The notes: a model not told the origin generated them from the letters alone. A stretch of DNA of 64,000 nucleotides from Lepidonotus clava (GCA_936440205.1 OW387148.1:17043961-17107960), one strand, 5' to 3'; shown: positions 20,211 through 33,989, numbered from the stretch's first letter. A program made the numbers and translations.

Positions 20211-21740
20211 TTGAATAGGGAAAGGAGGACAACGGTAATGGATTGCTGACCTCAGTGAATGTGTGCCCCAGGCATGTAGAGATATAGGTGGAACGGATGG
20301 TGAAGGAGGTCATTATGTATTATATGTTGTCCCACTAGAATCAACACTTCAGTGGGTTTGTTAACACTATACAGGTTACTTGTGTGTGTATATATATACA
20401 CTTGGGAAAACCCTTTACATTGAAACATATTACTGTCAATGGTGTTCTTTTAAACAACTATATCATGGATATAATATCAAAATGTCTGGAGGAGATAAAG
20501 GAGATGACGGATCACATAAGGTATGGTGATATTTCATTAATATATATATATATTAAAATGTGAGAAGTAAATAATGAATCAGGTCACACAAGTTATTGTT
20601 GATGAATACCTTTAATAGGAACAGTAAATGTTGTTTAGATCTCTGATGTAAGTAATTATAAAGATAAACAAGCATCTTCATGTGTGAATAGTAACACATA
20701 TGAAAGTAAGTTGCATCTTTAAATATCAGAAATCTTTAGGTTTACATCTATATATTTGGTCATGTTAATAAATCATCAGTTACATCTCCTTATTTATTAC
20801 CTAAAATACTGATAGGTAATTCATGTAGTAACACATATGAAAGTAAGTCAGTTATACAAATATCAGGAACCTTTGGCTTTACACCTGTATCTCTGACTAG
20901 GGAAAGGAGGACACCAGACACGCATCGCTGCCCATGGTGAATGTGACCCCAGGTATATAGTTTGAAACGGGTAACAAGATATATATCCAGTAGAGAGGAG
21001 AAGTAGGTCACAAGTATATATGGTGTCTCACTTGAATCATTAGTTCAGTGGTTTTGTTACAGCTGTACAGGTTACCTGTGTGTGTTGACTTGGGAAGACC
21101 CTTTACTTTGGAACATATCACTGTCAACGGTGTTCTTTTAGATAACTATATCACGGATAGAATATCAAAATGTCTGGAGGAGATAAAGGAGATGGCGGAT
21201 CACATAAGGTATGATAATACTACTATTAATATGTATATTAAAATGTGAGAAGTAAATAATAAAGCAAGACATATAAGTTATTATTGATAAAAGTCTTTAA
21301 TGCGAATGCTAAATATTGTGGTTTACACATCTGATGTAAGTAACCATAAAGATAAACAAGGATCTTCACGTATGAATAGTAACACATATGAAAGTAAGTT
21401 GCATCTACAAATATCAGAAATCTTTAGTTTTACATCTATTATTTGGTCATGTTAATAAATCATCAGTTACATCTCCTTATTTATTACCTAAAATACTGAT
21501 AGGTAATACATGTAGTAACACATATGAAAGTAAGTCGGTTATACAAATATCAGGAACCTTTGGCTTTACACCTGTATCTCTGACCAATGCGATAAATCAT
21601 CGATCTCATTTCTTTGTTTATCACCTGAAATACTGATAGGTAATACATGTGGTAGCACATTTGAAAGTAAATCATGTATACAAATATGTGAAACCTTTAA
21701 TTTTACATATCTTTGGCCATAGTGATAAATCAGGACAGTC
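20211..21740 (+). repeat. tandemly duplicated subterminal segments of the Polinton
   Basis: A segment with GGGAAAGGAGGACA and, further on, AAATGTCTGGAGGAGATAAA occurs at about 20217-20520 and again at about 20900-21210. Both copies resemble parts of the terminal repeat. Three further related stretches with AACACATATGAAAGTAAG lie between them and up to 21740. The duplicated part ends near an AG/GTATGG-like splice donor, so it may come from a 5' exon. Left as fossil sequence. Confidence 0.6.
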
Positions 21741-21949
21741 TGATTCACTATTCACTTGCTGCTTACAATGGTTGAGGTAGATAAAATTATTGAAGCAAAC
21801 ATACTTGAATATGTAATGAAACATCCTTCATCAAATATCAGCTATCAGAAACCGAGAAGGACATCTGTGGAACCAAAAGAGAATAAGTTCAAGTGAGCAC
21901 ATGTGTAAGTATATATACAATAATGTAGCATGTTTTATCTATTTGACAG

Positions 21950-24900
21950 GGTCATCAATGTTCAAGATGCGGACATTGGTTTAGAACCATCATAGGAAGG
22001 AGAAGACATGCAAATATTTGTACCAACGATCTACGATGTGTGATTTGCAATACACAGTTATCATCACAAAGGAAGTTGAACAATCATATAGTCAAATGTC
22101 GCAAAAACAATGCAAAACAACGTCAAAGACATCTGAGAGAGCATGAGCGTAGATCAAGTGCTGCAGCCGCGGGCGCCTGTAATGACTGTAGGAATCAGTC
22201 TAAATCTACGAACAGAAATGATTACATATGTGGACAATGTGGCAAATGTTTTAAAGATGTGAGAGCATTTCTTTCCCACAGGAAGGTACATTACGATAAG
22301 ATAATATCAGATCTAACATCACAAGATGCAACAAAATCAGACACAGCTAAACATTCAGATGAAGAGGAAAAGAAACGTTTTAAATGCGTAGATTGCGACA
22401 AATGTTTTAATCATTGGTACGAGCTTCATAACCACAGAACAATTCATAGACAAGAAAGGAGGGGTGGAATACAACAGACAGTTCCATGGGAAGAAAATAC
22501 TAATATTCATCCTCCATGGGTAAGCGTACAAGAGGATGGTACAGAAGTTGTTGATGAGGCATTTAGAAGTGTATACCGGTATAATAGGGATACCATTATT
22601 GCAAGTCATGATCCCGGTGTCATTAGGGGAATATACAATTTCACATTAAATGATTTTAACGGTGAAGTAGATCAGTTTCAGAGCCATCTCAATTATATTT
22701 ACGCAAATGAGCAAAACGCGTTTAGAATAAACATGTCATTTGGTATCATTTTACAACATGTTGAGAATGGAAGCTATCGTTATTATACAGCTTATTACAA
22801 CTCAACAATATTCGACAGTCCTGTGAGAATTAATAACAGAGGTGATTTCAATCAATTTTTTCAACAAATGAGAAACATAGACCTGTTAGAATTCATTGCT
22901 AAGAAAAGAGAGTCCACAAAATGGCAGAAAGCATTTGTTACGAATGTTAACTACTTTGTGTACAGAACAGGGTTCAGAATAGGTACAACAGATGGGGTTG
23001 ACCTACCTAAACACGTAAGAGATTCAAAATCCATTATAGGGTTTCATAAACATAAAAACAACAAATCGTATGCAGACAACTTGTGTGTGTTTAGGTGTTT
23101 AACATGGGCAAAGTCGAGGGAAATGGGAGAAAACTTTGAAAACGAAGTGAAGGGACACTACACAGAGTGGAGAGATTTTTGTACATCAGAAGGTCAAACG
23201 GATCTTCCAATGAATGCAAAGAAATATAAAGGTATTGCTTTAGAAGATCTGCCAAATTTCGAAAGATGTTTCAATATTAGCGTAGCCGTCTACTCTCTGC
23301 ATGAAAACATGACCTGTACCAGGGTCTATTCCTCGAGTTTATGCGTGACTGACGTTAATACTATGGAAGTTAATCTCAATTTGCATGGAAAACACTTTAG
23401 TCTGATAAAACGTTTAGAGTCTTACTGTAAAAAATATGCGTGTAGATTTTGCGGTAGGGCCTTTAAGGCAATGCAGAATTTAAAACGTCACGAAAAGGTG
23501 TGCGATACACGCGTGAAATTGATATACCCTGGGGGACTGTATTCCCCAGATTGTACAATATTCGAAGAAATGAAACAAACATTAGGCATTGAAGTAGATA
23601 AAGAGATCCAAACCTATCCATGGTTTGTTGTATACGACTTCGAGTCTGTTCTTCCAAAAATACAGCAAAATGATGTTCAAAATGTCGAACCAAAGACGCG
23701 CTGGACAACCGAACACATGCGAGTGTGCGTGAGTGTAGCTTCCAATGTGCCCGGTCACACAGAACCTCATTGTGTAATAGACCCTGATCCAGATAACTTA
23801 GTGAAACGCATGTGCGAATATCTTGAACAGATCCAAGCAGTTAGCACAATGTTAGCCAACGCGAGATGGAAAGCCGTATTCGATGAGTTAGAAAAGGTAA
23901 AAAGAGAATTCACATCCGAATCAGTTAGGACCACTGATGATGGTGATGAGCGCATAGAAACTAATGAAGAGTTACTTGGACACGGAGATAGCAATGATAT
24001 GACAGAGATTGATCACGATGCAGTTGAAAAAAACATACCAAACTTGTCAACACTCTGTTGGAAAAATTCAAAAAATACACAGAGGTGTTACCAGTGCTAG
24101 GGTTTAATTCATCCAGATATGATTTAAACTTAATCAAACGAAGATTCCCGAAACATTTGAACTTGGTAACCGATGCAGACTATGTGATAAAGAAGTGTAA
24201 CCAGTATGCAGCTATTGTCACATCTAAATTCAAATTTTTTGATATGTCAAATTATCTGGCTGCTGGGTGTTCTTATTCTAAGTTTTTAAGTGCGTATGAC
24301 ATCAAGGAAGCGAAGAGTTATTTCCCGTATGAGTACTTTGACGATGTTTCAAAACTTGCCGAGCGTCAACTTCCACCCTATGACGCTTTTATGTCGACGC
24401 TGAAAAATACCAACGTTTTGGAAGTGGAGTATTCACAATTGGTTAGCAATGGTAGGAAAGGGTTGCCACCTAAGACTGGTGCAGAAAAGTATCAGGACCT
24501 TTTAGACATTTGGGAAGACCGGGGAATGACAACTTTTTCAGATTTTCTCGAATATTATGTCAATTTGGATACAGGGCCATTTGTGCAAGCTACGGAAAAA
24601 CTAATGCAGTATTATTTCGAGTTGGGAGTTGATGTATTCAAAGTTGCAATTTCTGCCCCAGGGATTGCTAGGAGGTTACTATTTGAACACGCAAAACGGC
24701 AGAACATACACTTTGCACGTTTTGCCAAAGAAGACGCTGATCTCTTCCATAAAATCAAAAAATGTGCATTCGGGGGACCTAGCATAGTCTTCAAAAGATA
24801 TGCAAAAGTCGGGGAAACATTAATTCGGAATAACAAAGACGTGTTATGCAAGAGTATTATGGGATACAATTGCAACGGGGTATATCTTATGGCTATTGGT

Positions 24901-27141
24901 GACCTACTTCCAGTAATGATGCCAATTAGACGACTATCAGAAACACAGTTCAAACCACAAGTGTGGTGGAAACATCTGGAAATGTTTCAGTGGATGAACT
25001 GGGTGATGAAGTCTCAAGATATCCATATTCAACACAAGATGAACACTGGTAGAGAATTTCCGGTAGGTCCATACAAATTAGACGGTTATGCAACAAAAGG
25101 TAATAAACGATTAGCCTGGGAATTTCACGGATGTTGGACACATGGTCATAACCCTGAGGTATGCGGTTTCAGAAGAAACCAAAAGACACCGAAAAAAACA
25201 GTAGAACTTTTGGCCAAAAAAGATAAACGTACAAAAACACGAGATCAATATATCAGGTCTCAGGGTTATGATTTGACTGTAATATACCAGTGTGAATTCG
25301 CTAGAATGAAAAGAGAGAACCCTGAAATTAGAGAGGTCAGTCTGGACATGTTTCCGGAATTTTATGTTTCCCACCCACATTGTGTCAGCGAAGAAACCAT
25401 TCTAAGATGTGTTGAGTCTGGGGAGCTTACCGGCTTGGTTGAAGTAGATATTTGTGTACCCGAGACATGGCCCAAGGGGAAAGAACGTGAAGTGTCCCCA
25501 CAAGAGTACTTCTCAGAAATGAGTCCAATCTTTTGTAATTCGGAAGTACACTTTGAAGATTGGGGTCCAACAATGCAAAAGTACAGTTTTTCAAAACATT
25601 CAGAACCCTTCACAGAAAGTCGTAAATTACTCATAGGTGGGATGGCAGCTAAAAGAATATTCCTCGCAACAAACCTATTGAAATGGTACCTAGAGAAAGG
25701 ACTGGTTGTCACTAGAATATACGAAGTTGTAGAGTACAAATTTAAAAGATGTTTCGAGGGTTTCTGCGATTTCATATCAGACGCGAGAAGAAAGGGTGAT
25801 CAAGATCCTAGCAAACTTGTCCTGGGTGAAGGGTCAAAGGTCATAGGTAATGCGGCATATGGCTCGTTACTCCTGGATAAGACAAAACACGTTTCAGTGA
25901 AGTATGTATATGGGGATAACGATGCTCATATGTTAGTGAACAGCCCCAGATTCAAAAATATGGTGGAACTACCAGATGAAATGTACGAATTTGAAATGTC
26001 GAAAAAGTGCATTCGGATGGACTTGCCAGTCCATCTCGGATTCTGTATTTTACAATCCGCTAAGTTAAAGCTTTTGGATTTCTATTATTCGTGTTTGGAC
26101 AAATATATGAAACGCAGAGATTTTGAAATAACCCATTGCGACACTGACTCAATTTATCTAACATTGAGCACAGAAGACTTAATACAAGCTGTGAGACCCG
26201 AAATGAGACAAGAATTTGAAAGGGTACTGTACGGGAAATGCAACAATGAAAAGTTCAGAGAGTCATCCGAGCATTGGTTCCCACGTTTGTGTTGCGAAGC
26301 CCACATCGCCCATGACAAGAGGGAAAGGGGTCTTTTCAAACTAGAAGCCAGTGGTACGGAATTGATTGCTCTAGCATCCAAAACATACTATCTGAAGCGT
26401 TCGGGATTGGGTGATTGTGTTAAAGCAAAGGGAATAAACAGGTCCTCACTTGTTGACCCGATGCCTTTTTATATCAAAGCATTGTTCCAACAACAATCAA
26501 CATCTGTCACAAATGTAGGGATGAGAGCACATCAGAATACTGTAATGACCTATAACCAAAAAAGAAGAGGGTTTAGCTTTTTCTATGTGAAACGCGTGGT
26601 ACAACCAAATGGAATAGACACAAAACCACTGCAAATTGTGTTGAATCCATGGGAAGATTATAATGTTATAGTGTTGAGGAAAGAAAAACACTGTTTCTCT
26701 AATGATTATCAAGCTGTTATGGAAAAGGATGGAATGTTGTTCAGAAGTTGTTCACAGTTATTTTTTTACATGAAAGCAGTGATGAATGGTTGTTTAGAAA
26801 CGGCCGTAGAAATCTTGAAATCCAAAACAGATTCAGATTTGAATAAAGGTGTGAAAGGAATAACAACCAAGGGCAGATGGTATGAATGTAGGGATGCGGT
26901 TATGGAAGAGGTTATTCAAGTAAAAATTGGTACTCTAAAATATCGTATAATAGCAGAATTAAACCTGTTCCGGGGTCAGCAGATAGTACATCCTGGGGAG
27001 CATTATAATAATAGTTATTGGACATGCGGTTTGAGCCGAGCTATGGCTGAAATCACTTCCCCAAGACAGTATCCCGGTGACAATGTCCTAGGTAAGACCT
27101 GGGAGAGATTATCAAACGATGTTGACTTCATGAATTCTTAA
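21950..27141 (+). pseudogene. Polinton DNA polymerase B region
   Basis: The N-terminal part carries C2H2 zinc fingers (CGQCGKCF, CVDCDKCF, CRFCGRAF). These are followed by the 3'-5' exonuclease motif YDFES, the FNSSRYDLNLI motif, an EFHGCWTHGH nuclease-like insertion, NAAYGSLL and the catalytic HCDTDSIY. This is the order of protein-primed polymerases of Polintons, which copy the element from its ends. The region is broken. Confidence 0.9.
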
Positions 27142-27440
27142 GAAAGATTATGAAGCCGTGTAATTATTGTTGTTATAATTATTGTTATTTAATTGTGAAT
27201 TATAATATGTCTGTATCTATTCAAAGATTATAAAGATAGGGAGGTGGTCTCCAACCGGTTCCGTGTTATCCGGAGACTTCTTGGTTATGATGTTACCATT
27301 ACCAACAGACTCAGACATGCGCCTCGGGTCACGTTGCATTGCACACTGTTATTTGTCTTATTTTTTTAAAAAAAACAGAAAAACTTAATTTCTTTTAATC
27401 TGTTACCTCTGTCAATGAGAAAAAAGTGTCTACAGAATTT

Positions 27441-27626
27441 ATGGCTGATGTCATCGCCAAAATCTGCAGTACTATTTTATTTTGGTTGTTACTTACTCTG
27501 TGTGTGTGTATGTGTATTTATGTATGTATCAAATACCGCCACTGTGCGGCTATTTGTGTACCAATCATAGTTGGGATTTTTTGTATACAATGTTCGAATG
27601 CAATGAATAAAATATGTATACTGTAA
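27441..27626 (+). CDS. small Cys-rich membrane protein, Polinton
   Basis: A 61-residue ORF starting MADVIAKI that is nearly all hydrophobic, with two likely membrane segments and many Cys residues. It sits between the polymerase and packaging regions. An AATAAA overlaps its end. No family is recognised. Confidence 0.35.
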   Translation: MADVIAKICSTILFWLLLTLCVCMCIYVCIKYRHCAAICVPIIVGIFCIQCSNAMNKICIL

Positions 27627-27905
27627 AACACAAAAATGAGTGTTTATTTCTTTAAAACCATGTTCTGCATATAAATATTGTTTTAATTGTCCTCATTTTA
27701 TAGTGGTAAGAACCTAAAAAAAAATCATAGAAAATAAAACTTAACCGTATTTCTATGAGACAGATTAACAGATTCCTTTATTAGTATTCGGACCACTCAT
27801 ACGAGCACTAGGAATATATATTTGGTCCTGTCCTAAGTATTGTGACCTTTTTTCTGTGTGTGTTGTAAAAAAAAAAAGGAGAAGAACAATTACCACTTAA
27901 TAGAT

Positions 27906-28337
27906 ATGGAAGAGTATGTAGAAGATGTGGATGGACCAATGTTTCCAGGTCTCAGGAGCCCGTGTAACATCATAGTGTCGGGAGTCAGCAGCAGTGGAAA
28001 GACAACTTTGGTGTACAGGCTTCTGAAACATAGGAAGGAGATGTTTACTCTCCCAACTGAGAAAATACTGTATTGTGTTGGAGCTCAGCAACGCCTGTTT
28101 GAGGAAATGCAGGAAAATGTGCCAGGCTTATCCTTTCACAAAGGACCACCCACAAGAGAAGTGCTGGACTCGTTCACAGACGGTTCGGAACACACGATAG
28201 TGGTGTTAGATGATTTGATGGAAGAAGTTGTGAGAAGTTTTGAAATTAAAATAGACACACATCATCCAACTACAACGGTAAAGGAACCGCCTCAAAAACT
28301 AGTATCACCCGTGCAAAGGGTTCTGGAACAAGTTTAA
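27906..28337 (+). pseudogene. Polinton packaging ATPase region
   Basis: Contains Walker A GVSSSGKT and Walker B HTIVVLDDLM in the FtsK/HerA-like arrangement used for genome packaging. It is shorter than the usual family length and is treated as broken. Confidence 0.75.
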
Positions 28338-28394
28338 GAAAGACAGAAGGAAAGTACAACTGATGCACCGGACTCAAACGAGGTGTCCCTAGAT

Positions 28395-28523
28395 ATGGCA
28401 GCGTCATCTACCGGTATAAAGCGTAAACGTCGGGTACAGAAAAGAAAAAATGTCAACCGAAAACAGTCTTATGACATAAAAAGACTGATCACAGCGCATA
28501 AGAAACAGTCAACGACTAGGTGA
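28395..28523 (+). CDS. small Lys/Arg-rich protein, Polinton
   Basis: A 42-residue ORF with KRKRR and further basic runs, placed between the ATPase and capsid regions. It may be a DNA-condensing core peptide or the basic tail of a neighbouring protein. Function is inferred from composition only. Confidence 0.4.
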   Translation: MAASSTGIKRKRRVQKRKNVNRKQSYDIKRLITAHKKQSTTR

Positions 28524-28601
28524 GGAAGCGGTAACAAGGGAAAAGGAAGAGGCGCTGGTAAACTCTAACTCAGAATAACACACCAACACTGCCAAGACAA
28601 T

Positions 28602-29965
28602 TTGGCTTTTTTTCTTCCCTTGTTGACTATTTTCCAACAAAGAAAAAGAAGAAGAAGAATGCAGGACTTCAAGTTTCCAGAGGTTCAGGAGGGGTTCTCA
28701 GAAAAATGGGCTCTATTTGACCCTCCAAAGCAAGATACCGGTCACGTCAGCGATGAGACATTACGATACTATCCGACTGCGGCTATAAGTCAGGGAGCAC
28801 CAATCCATTTTCGTTTGGTGGATATCTGGATGGATCTCAAATGATTGTTACGCTAACTTTATCGATAACGGACGAAGCCGGAAAAGCCGTCACTGAAGAA
28901 GATAAGGTTGCTTTAACAAATTTGCCGCTGAGCAGTGTATTCAGTCAGGTACAGGTAACTTTGAATGGATTAGAGGTGAACCCAGATGTAGGAGCCCTAT
29001 ATCCATACAAACAATACATGGAATTGCTGTTGAAGGAAAGCGGTGAAATGAAAGACACAGTTGGACAGGAAAGAGGTTACTATTCTGATACTACAGCTGC
29101 CGTAGGTACTGCTGATCCGGCATCTGTTGCAAACCCAAACGGTGGTCTGGTTAGTAGATATGACTTAACAAAAACTGGAACATCTGTTACGTTCCGAGGA
29201 CCCATAGGTATTGATTTCTTGGAACTCAGCAATCATTATTTGATTAACGGTGTTCCTATATCGATAACATTCTATCAAAGTTCAGACGCTTTTCGGTTGT
29301 TAGCCGCGGTTGATACCAAAAAGTATAAGGTCAAAATAGAAAACATGTACATTGAAGCAAAAATGGTTAAAGGTCGTGGGGAAATGCTCATTACACATTC
29401 CAAACTACTCAGCGAAAATAAAACAGCTATGTACGCTTATCCGAGAACCTGTCTACGAAGTTACATGATTCCAACGGGATCTACCCAATTTTACGTTACC
29501 CAAGTACTGTCTGATCGTGTCCCAGCCTTGCTAGTAGCAGGGTTGATCCACGCCAATGCATTTTCAGGACAATATACCCAAAACCCCTTCGAATTCCGAC
29601 CCTACGGGTTATCCGAAATAGGTCTGTACGCAAACTCTATGAGCATCCCCTCGCGTCCTTATACCCCAGATTTTGACAAGTCCTTGTTTGTTGAGGAGTA
29701 CTCGGCTCTACAAAACATGAATAACGGTCGAGGTAACCAAATCGGGCAAGCAGACTTTAAAGATGGTAATACTCTGTTTTGTTTCCATGTACAAAACCAT
29801 GTACGCCCAGATCAAGGTGTTTTCCCAATAGTACGAAAACCTAGCACCCGTTTGGAGCTGCGATTTAAGACTGCTTTGACCCATGCGCTTGTGCTCATAA
29901 TCTATGCAATCACACCAAGTTTTTTCAGAATAAGCGAAGCTCGAAATATTGCTGTAGAATTCTAA
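28602..29965 (+). pseudogene. Polinton major capsid (hexon-like) region
   Basis: The sequence resembles the large uncharacterised proteins now read as Polinton/adintovirus double-jelly-roll capsids. A Thr/Leu-rich first barrel (SVFSQVQVTLNGLEV) leads to a C-terminal half with PFEFRPYGLSEIGLYANS. The whole region is open in more than one frame and is treated as broken. The assignment rests on recall of the family, not on a search. Confidence 0.7.
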
Positions 29966-29989
29966 ATATAAAGGGCAAAAAATCATGCA

Positions 29990-30830
29990 CCTACTTTACA
30001 ATACAGATATATATAAGATATATATTTTAGTGGTGAAGAATGGTTTAATTGTATTATCATTGTACCATGTTCATAAAACAATGTAATGGTTTGAAACTAT
30101 ATATATATATTGCAATGTATCGGTGTACGATATAGTTCTGAAATGCTTGCGTTACTAATGGATGCCACATTAATTGTGACAATTTATAGTAATAAAGAAA
30201 AAAAAAGTGACACATTTGTTACACAATCGGTTGTTTGTTGTTCATTTTTCACTTATGAAAAAATATTATTCAATTCTTTAGTCTATCGGTACTCATATTT
30301 CCATAACAAGAGACCCACCTAGATACAATATCATGTTACTTTTAGAACATATTAGATTCATACCTCTATCCCTTTTTGATATTCATCAAAACTTCAGGCA
30401 GTAAATAACAAACAGGGTTTTTTCTTTTTTGTCACCCAGATCTATGTGCCTAGCCTTTTATATTTATGTATATCTAAATACGTATAGGAGTAAATTAGAA
30501 AAAACTAAGGATCTAAATTGAAGCAATACCAGACATATCAAACCTTATTTATATGTCATTTATATGTCAGTTTTATCTTTAGTCCTTAAGTTTTGTCCAA
30601 GTAATTTTATTGAATTAGTCTCATCCTTTGCTATAAGCTGTTTACAGTTTGATTATTTTATTTTTAAAATGTGTATGTCTTTCTCTGTTTATGCCTCACT
30701 CGTCACCGTCTATAAATATTACAATAGTATCATTACACATACAATGTGATATGAATTTAAGTTCAATATCCTGGAGGCTCAATAAAAATTTAAAGAAATT
30801 AGATAAGTGAACAGAGCAACATTATTATAT
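29990..30830. other. AT-rich spacer of the Polinton
   Basis: No gene was recognised. Short low-complexity TA tracts occur near 30005-30025 and 30100. Confidence 0.5.
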
Positions 30831-30833
30831 GTA

Positions 30834-31139
30834 CTAGGGTTGAAAACTTGCCTTACGTCTCATGTTCTGGATGTTGTTTACGCCACGCACAACAAATTGT
30901 GTGATCATTTTCCGAAGAATCACTTGTGGAATGGTCATCACAATCACAATACTAAAGGAAACAAATATATAGATAAAATTGGATGTGACAAAACTTGTAC
31001 TATACGGATCAGCAGAGACTGCAGGTTTAGGGGGAATCCCCAGACATTTACACATCACACGGTGAAGATAGGGAGGGGGACATATTGGATCTTTTAGCAT
31101 TGGGGTCTTTGGAGAAAAAAGGGTATCCAGCAAATTCAC
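30834..31139 (-). CDS. small single-pass membrane protein, Polinton
   Basis: A minus-strand ORF of about 100 residues. It has a Pro/Cys-rich first half (CPPPYL, CKCLGIPPKP), a membrane segment FIYIFVSFSIVIVM and a basic end. It lies just beyond the myristoylation-type ORF. No family is recognised. Confidence 0.4.
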   Translation of the reverse strand: MNLLDTLFSPKTPMLKDPICPPPYLHRVMCKCLGIPPKPAVSADPYSTSFVTSNFIYIFVSFSIVIVMTIPQVILRKMITQFVVRGVNNIQNMRRKASFQP

Positions 31140-31300
31140 ATAATTTTAAAGGTTGATATGACCTGCATGAGATCAATGCTAAATTTTTTCCCGCTGACAA
31201 GATTTATTCAAAATTTAAAGTTCTACAGCAAATTGACTAATTTTCTCCCATATATTTCTATTGTTAAAAAAAAACAACGCCCAAATGTTTTAAAATACTC

Positions 31301-31447
31301 TCATAACCAGTATACACTTACTGGTGATGCTGCGTACGTGTAGACGGAAGATGGTGGAAAGTATGAAATTCCCTTTGTACGTCCTTGTCCATACACAGCT
31401 TGTCCGTCATTGTCATCAGATGATGACTTGCAACAGTTTAACCCCAT
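31301..31447 (-). CDS. ORF with N-myristoylation and palmitoylation signal, Polinton
   Basis: Begins MGLNCCKSSSDD, a good Gly2/Cys lipid-modification motif. It continues with a Tyr/Pro/Ser-rich stretch for about 49 codons, and a GTAAGT donor lies close to the end of the frame. A membrane-targeted minor virion protein is plausible. No family is recognised. Confidence 0.4.
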   Translation of the reverse strand: MGLNCCKSSSDDNDGQAVYGQGRTKGISYFPPSSVYTYAASPVSVYWL

Positions 31448-31722
31448 AATACTAAATAGCGAATGGCATGCAAGATGATTGCAGACTTCCAAAATTGACA
31501 ACAAAACCGATGAGTTCAAAACCCTTTAGTCGTAAGAACAAAATAAATGCTTTTTCTGGAAAACAGAAGGTGGCGCTGTCGCATGTGAGAAGTCGCCGAT
31601 AGGAACGGTATAGGCTCTGCGCATGCGCCCATGAAGTCCCATCGGTAGTTTTTTTTATTTGTATAGAAAGATTGACTCTGAAAACATTCATCGTTCTCAG
31701 ATTACGCATCTAAACGATCACA

Positions 31723-32064
31723 ATGAACACTACATTGAACATCGTACCTCCTGGACTGGTTTCCGAGCCACGAATTTGGACTGTTGCAATCATAACAATT
31801 ACGGCAGTTATGGTTATGATTGCTGTCACTGTCATCTACTACACCGTCAAGTGTCTCCTGAAAATAAACAGACAAAGGGCGAGCTCTGCTACAACCAGTA
31901 TCTGGGACAGTATAAACAGAACGATGTCTTCCGGGTGGAGGTCAAGGATGTCGTTAGATGATGTCGATTCTCTAGGCTCATTCAGTCTGTACAGCATTCA
32001 GCCTGCCGATTACTGTATCAAGACCACTGTGGAAACTCAAGATGAAACTCATCAGGACCAGTAA
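31723..32064 (+). CDS. single-pass membrane protein, Polinton
   Basis: 113 residues: a short N-terminus, a strong membrane helix (about 20-42, WTVAIITITAVMVMIAVTVI) and a polar Ser/Asp-rich tail. Divergent from the preceding minus-strand ORFs. It could be an envelope-like or minor virion protein. No family is recognised. Confidence 0.45.
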   Translation: MNTTLNIVPPGLVSEPRIWTVAIITITAVMVMIAVTVIYYTVKCLLKINRQRASSATTSIWDSINRTMSSGWRSRMSLDDVDSLGSFSLYSIQPADYCIKTTVETQDETHQDQ

Positions 32065-33985
32065 CTGTCTTGCGAAAATTAAACTAATCAGGTCAGTAAA
32101 ACAAAAAGCTATCCTAATACTACTTGGAAATGGGTGTAGGTTATATTTTGTAAAAAAAAAACACTAAAAAAACTATCATTTAACATACAGCCAGGGATGG
32201 AATGCCATCTTATCCTTAAAAGTCGAATGATTTTTTCCTGCTTTAGGTTTAACCTTGCTGTGAATCTTCAGAAACTTTTTTTTTTCAATACGGGCCAATT
32301 TAGGCAAAATTTAGCCTCTCCAGTTTGGTCTCTCCAGCAAGACGGGTTAATACAACAGTGATTACAAAGTAACCATAGGCATATTACAAAAGACTGTTTG
32401 AATTACAAAATTGTATTCAAAGTACATCATTCTTCATTCCCTTATAATCATCTAAAATTTGTCAATCGATAAACATTTTATTCCAGTAAGAAGGTATCCT
32501 ATACTTAAAGCTCACATGAAAAGGAATTTTTTTTAAAAAAAGATGAAAATGGTTGCGTTCAGCTAATATTTCAAATTATAAAATATAGTTTATCCTTGAA
32601 GTTCGCAGGTGTACTCTTAATTTGGTACGTACGCTATCGCAAAAGCGCCTTTGTAAGTTTTATCACTTACGCTGTACAACCCTAATTAATTCTTACTATT
32701 CTCCGTCTCTTCAAACAGGTTCCAAAATGAAGTTCTTTCCAAGGAAGCGGGGAAGCTACACCGATATCTGTGAAAGGAACCCTCGTCTCATGCCTTGACA
32801 AAGGGGACCACCACATCAAATGACTGAGAAATTCCCTGCAATTCCTAATACAGGGTATTTTGGACGCTGTGGAAATGGACAGTTTAGAAATACGACACTA
32901 CTGCTACTGCATTGGAAGAAAACATTTTTTCATGTAAACAAAATAGTTCTGAAAAAGATGACTGTTATCCAAAAAAAAGATCTTTCCAGTATTTTGTGCC
33001 AATGATTTCTTGTTTTAAACCGACACTAAAAGATTTAGTTGAGACTCACAACTAGGACTTTAAATTTTATTTGGCACACATGGTATGTTATCTACGGTCT
33101 CAAGCTATACATGTGAAAAAAAAAAAAAAAGACTTTTATCGTCAATCTAAAGGTTTCTTTTGGGAACTTACTTTTTAGATAGAGGGAATGAGATGATACT
33201 TAGTAATTTACCTATGGTAAAAACCTAGCCTAAAAAAGCGATTTTAAGTAGAATAATTATGAAGAAACATGTAATTTGTGTTCATTTCTTTTTTTAGTTA
33301 TGACAGCAGTATTTCTTTTTTAAAAGGCAATTTATGTATGATTAATACCAAAGCAGAGTGTGGTACTGTATATCTAATTTCAAAAGAGAAGGGAAAAAAA
33401 AACAAAAGAAAATGTGTCAGTCCATGCATAGTCATCTCTCGGGGGCAATGAAATTGAAAACTTTCTTGCATAAAACTTGTATTTTTTGTAAAGGATAAGA
33501 CGCGTTAGGCTAGAAGTTGAATGTGTTCTCGCATATCAAAGTTGAAGAATATTAATGTATATGTAACTCAGTGGTCTTCTATTCGTTTGTATGCTTCTCG
33601 CTGAAGTTTGTTGCATGTTAAAACATTATTTTAAGTATAAAGTAGGCACGATCACAGGGAGCGTGTCAAGAATGCGTTTTTTTGTTTTTGTTTTCCTATG
33701 CTGTATGCGATGACATTTGATAAGTTTAATTGAAATAAATGTTTTCGATTCAAAAGTTTTTTTGCTCAATCTCGTTCATTTAGCCTAGGCGTATGTCTAA
33801 TGGACAATAAAGGACTGACTGGTCATTCGCTTAAAATGTTATTCCAAGTAATCCAGTAAGTGTGATCAGGGGGTGATGTCGCAAGATGCTACACGCAGCT
33901 GACATTTCCGAAGTTTGATCTAAATTAAATAGATTATCTTTAGTATTCAAAATTTTGCACAACGCATTGGTCTAATGGAAAAAAT
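32065..33985. other. AT-rich Polinton interior without recognisable gene
   Basis: Only short frames and homopolymer runs. This stretch and its neighbours are where an integrase or protease might have been expected, but nothing recognisable remains. Confidence 0.5.
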
Positions 33986-33989
33986 GTGT

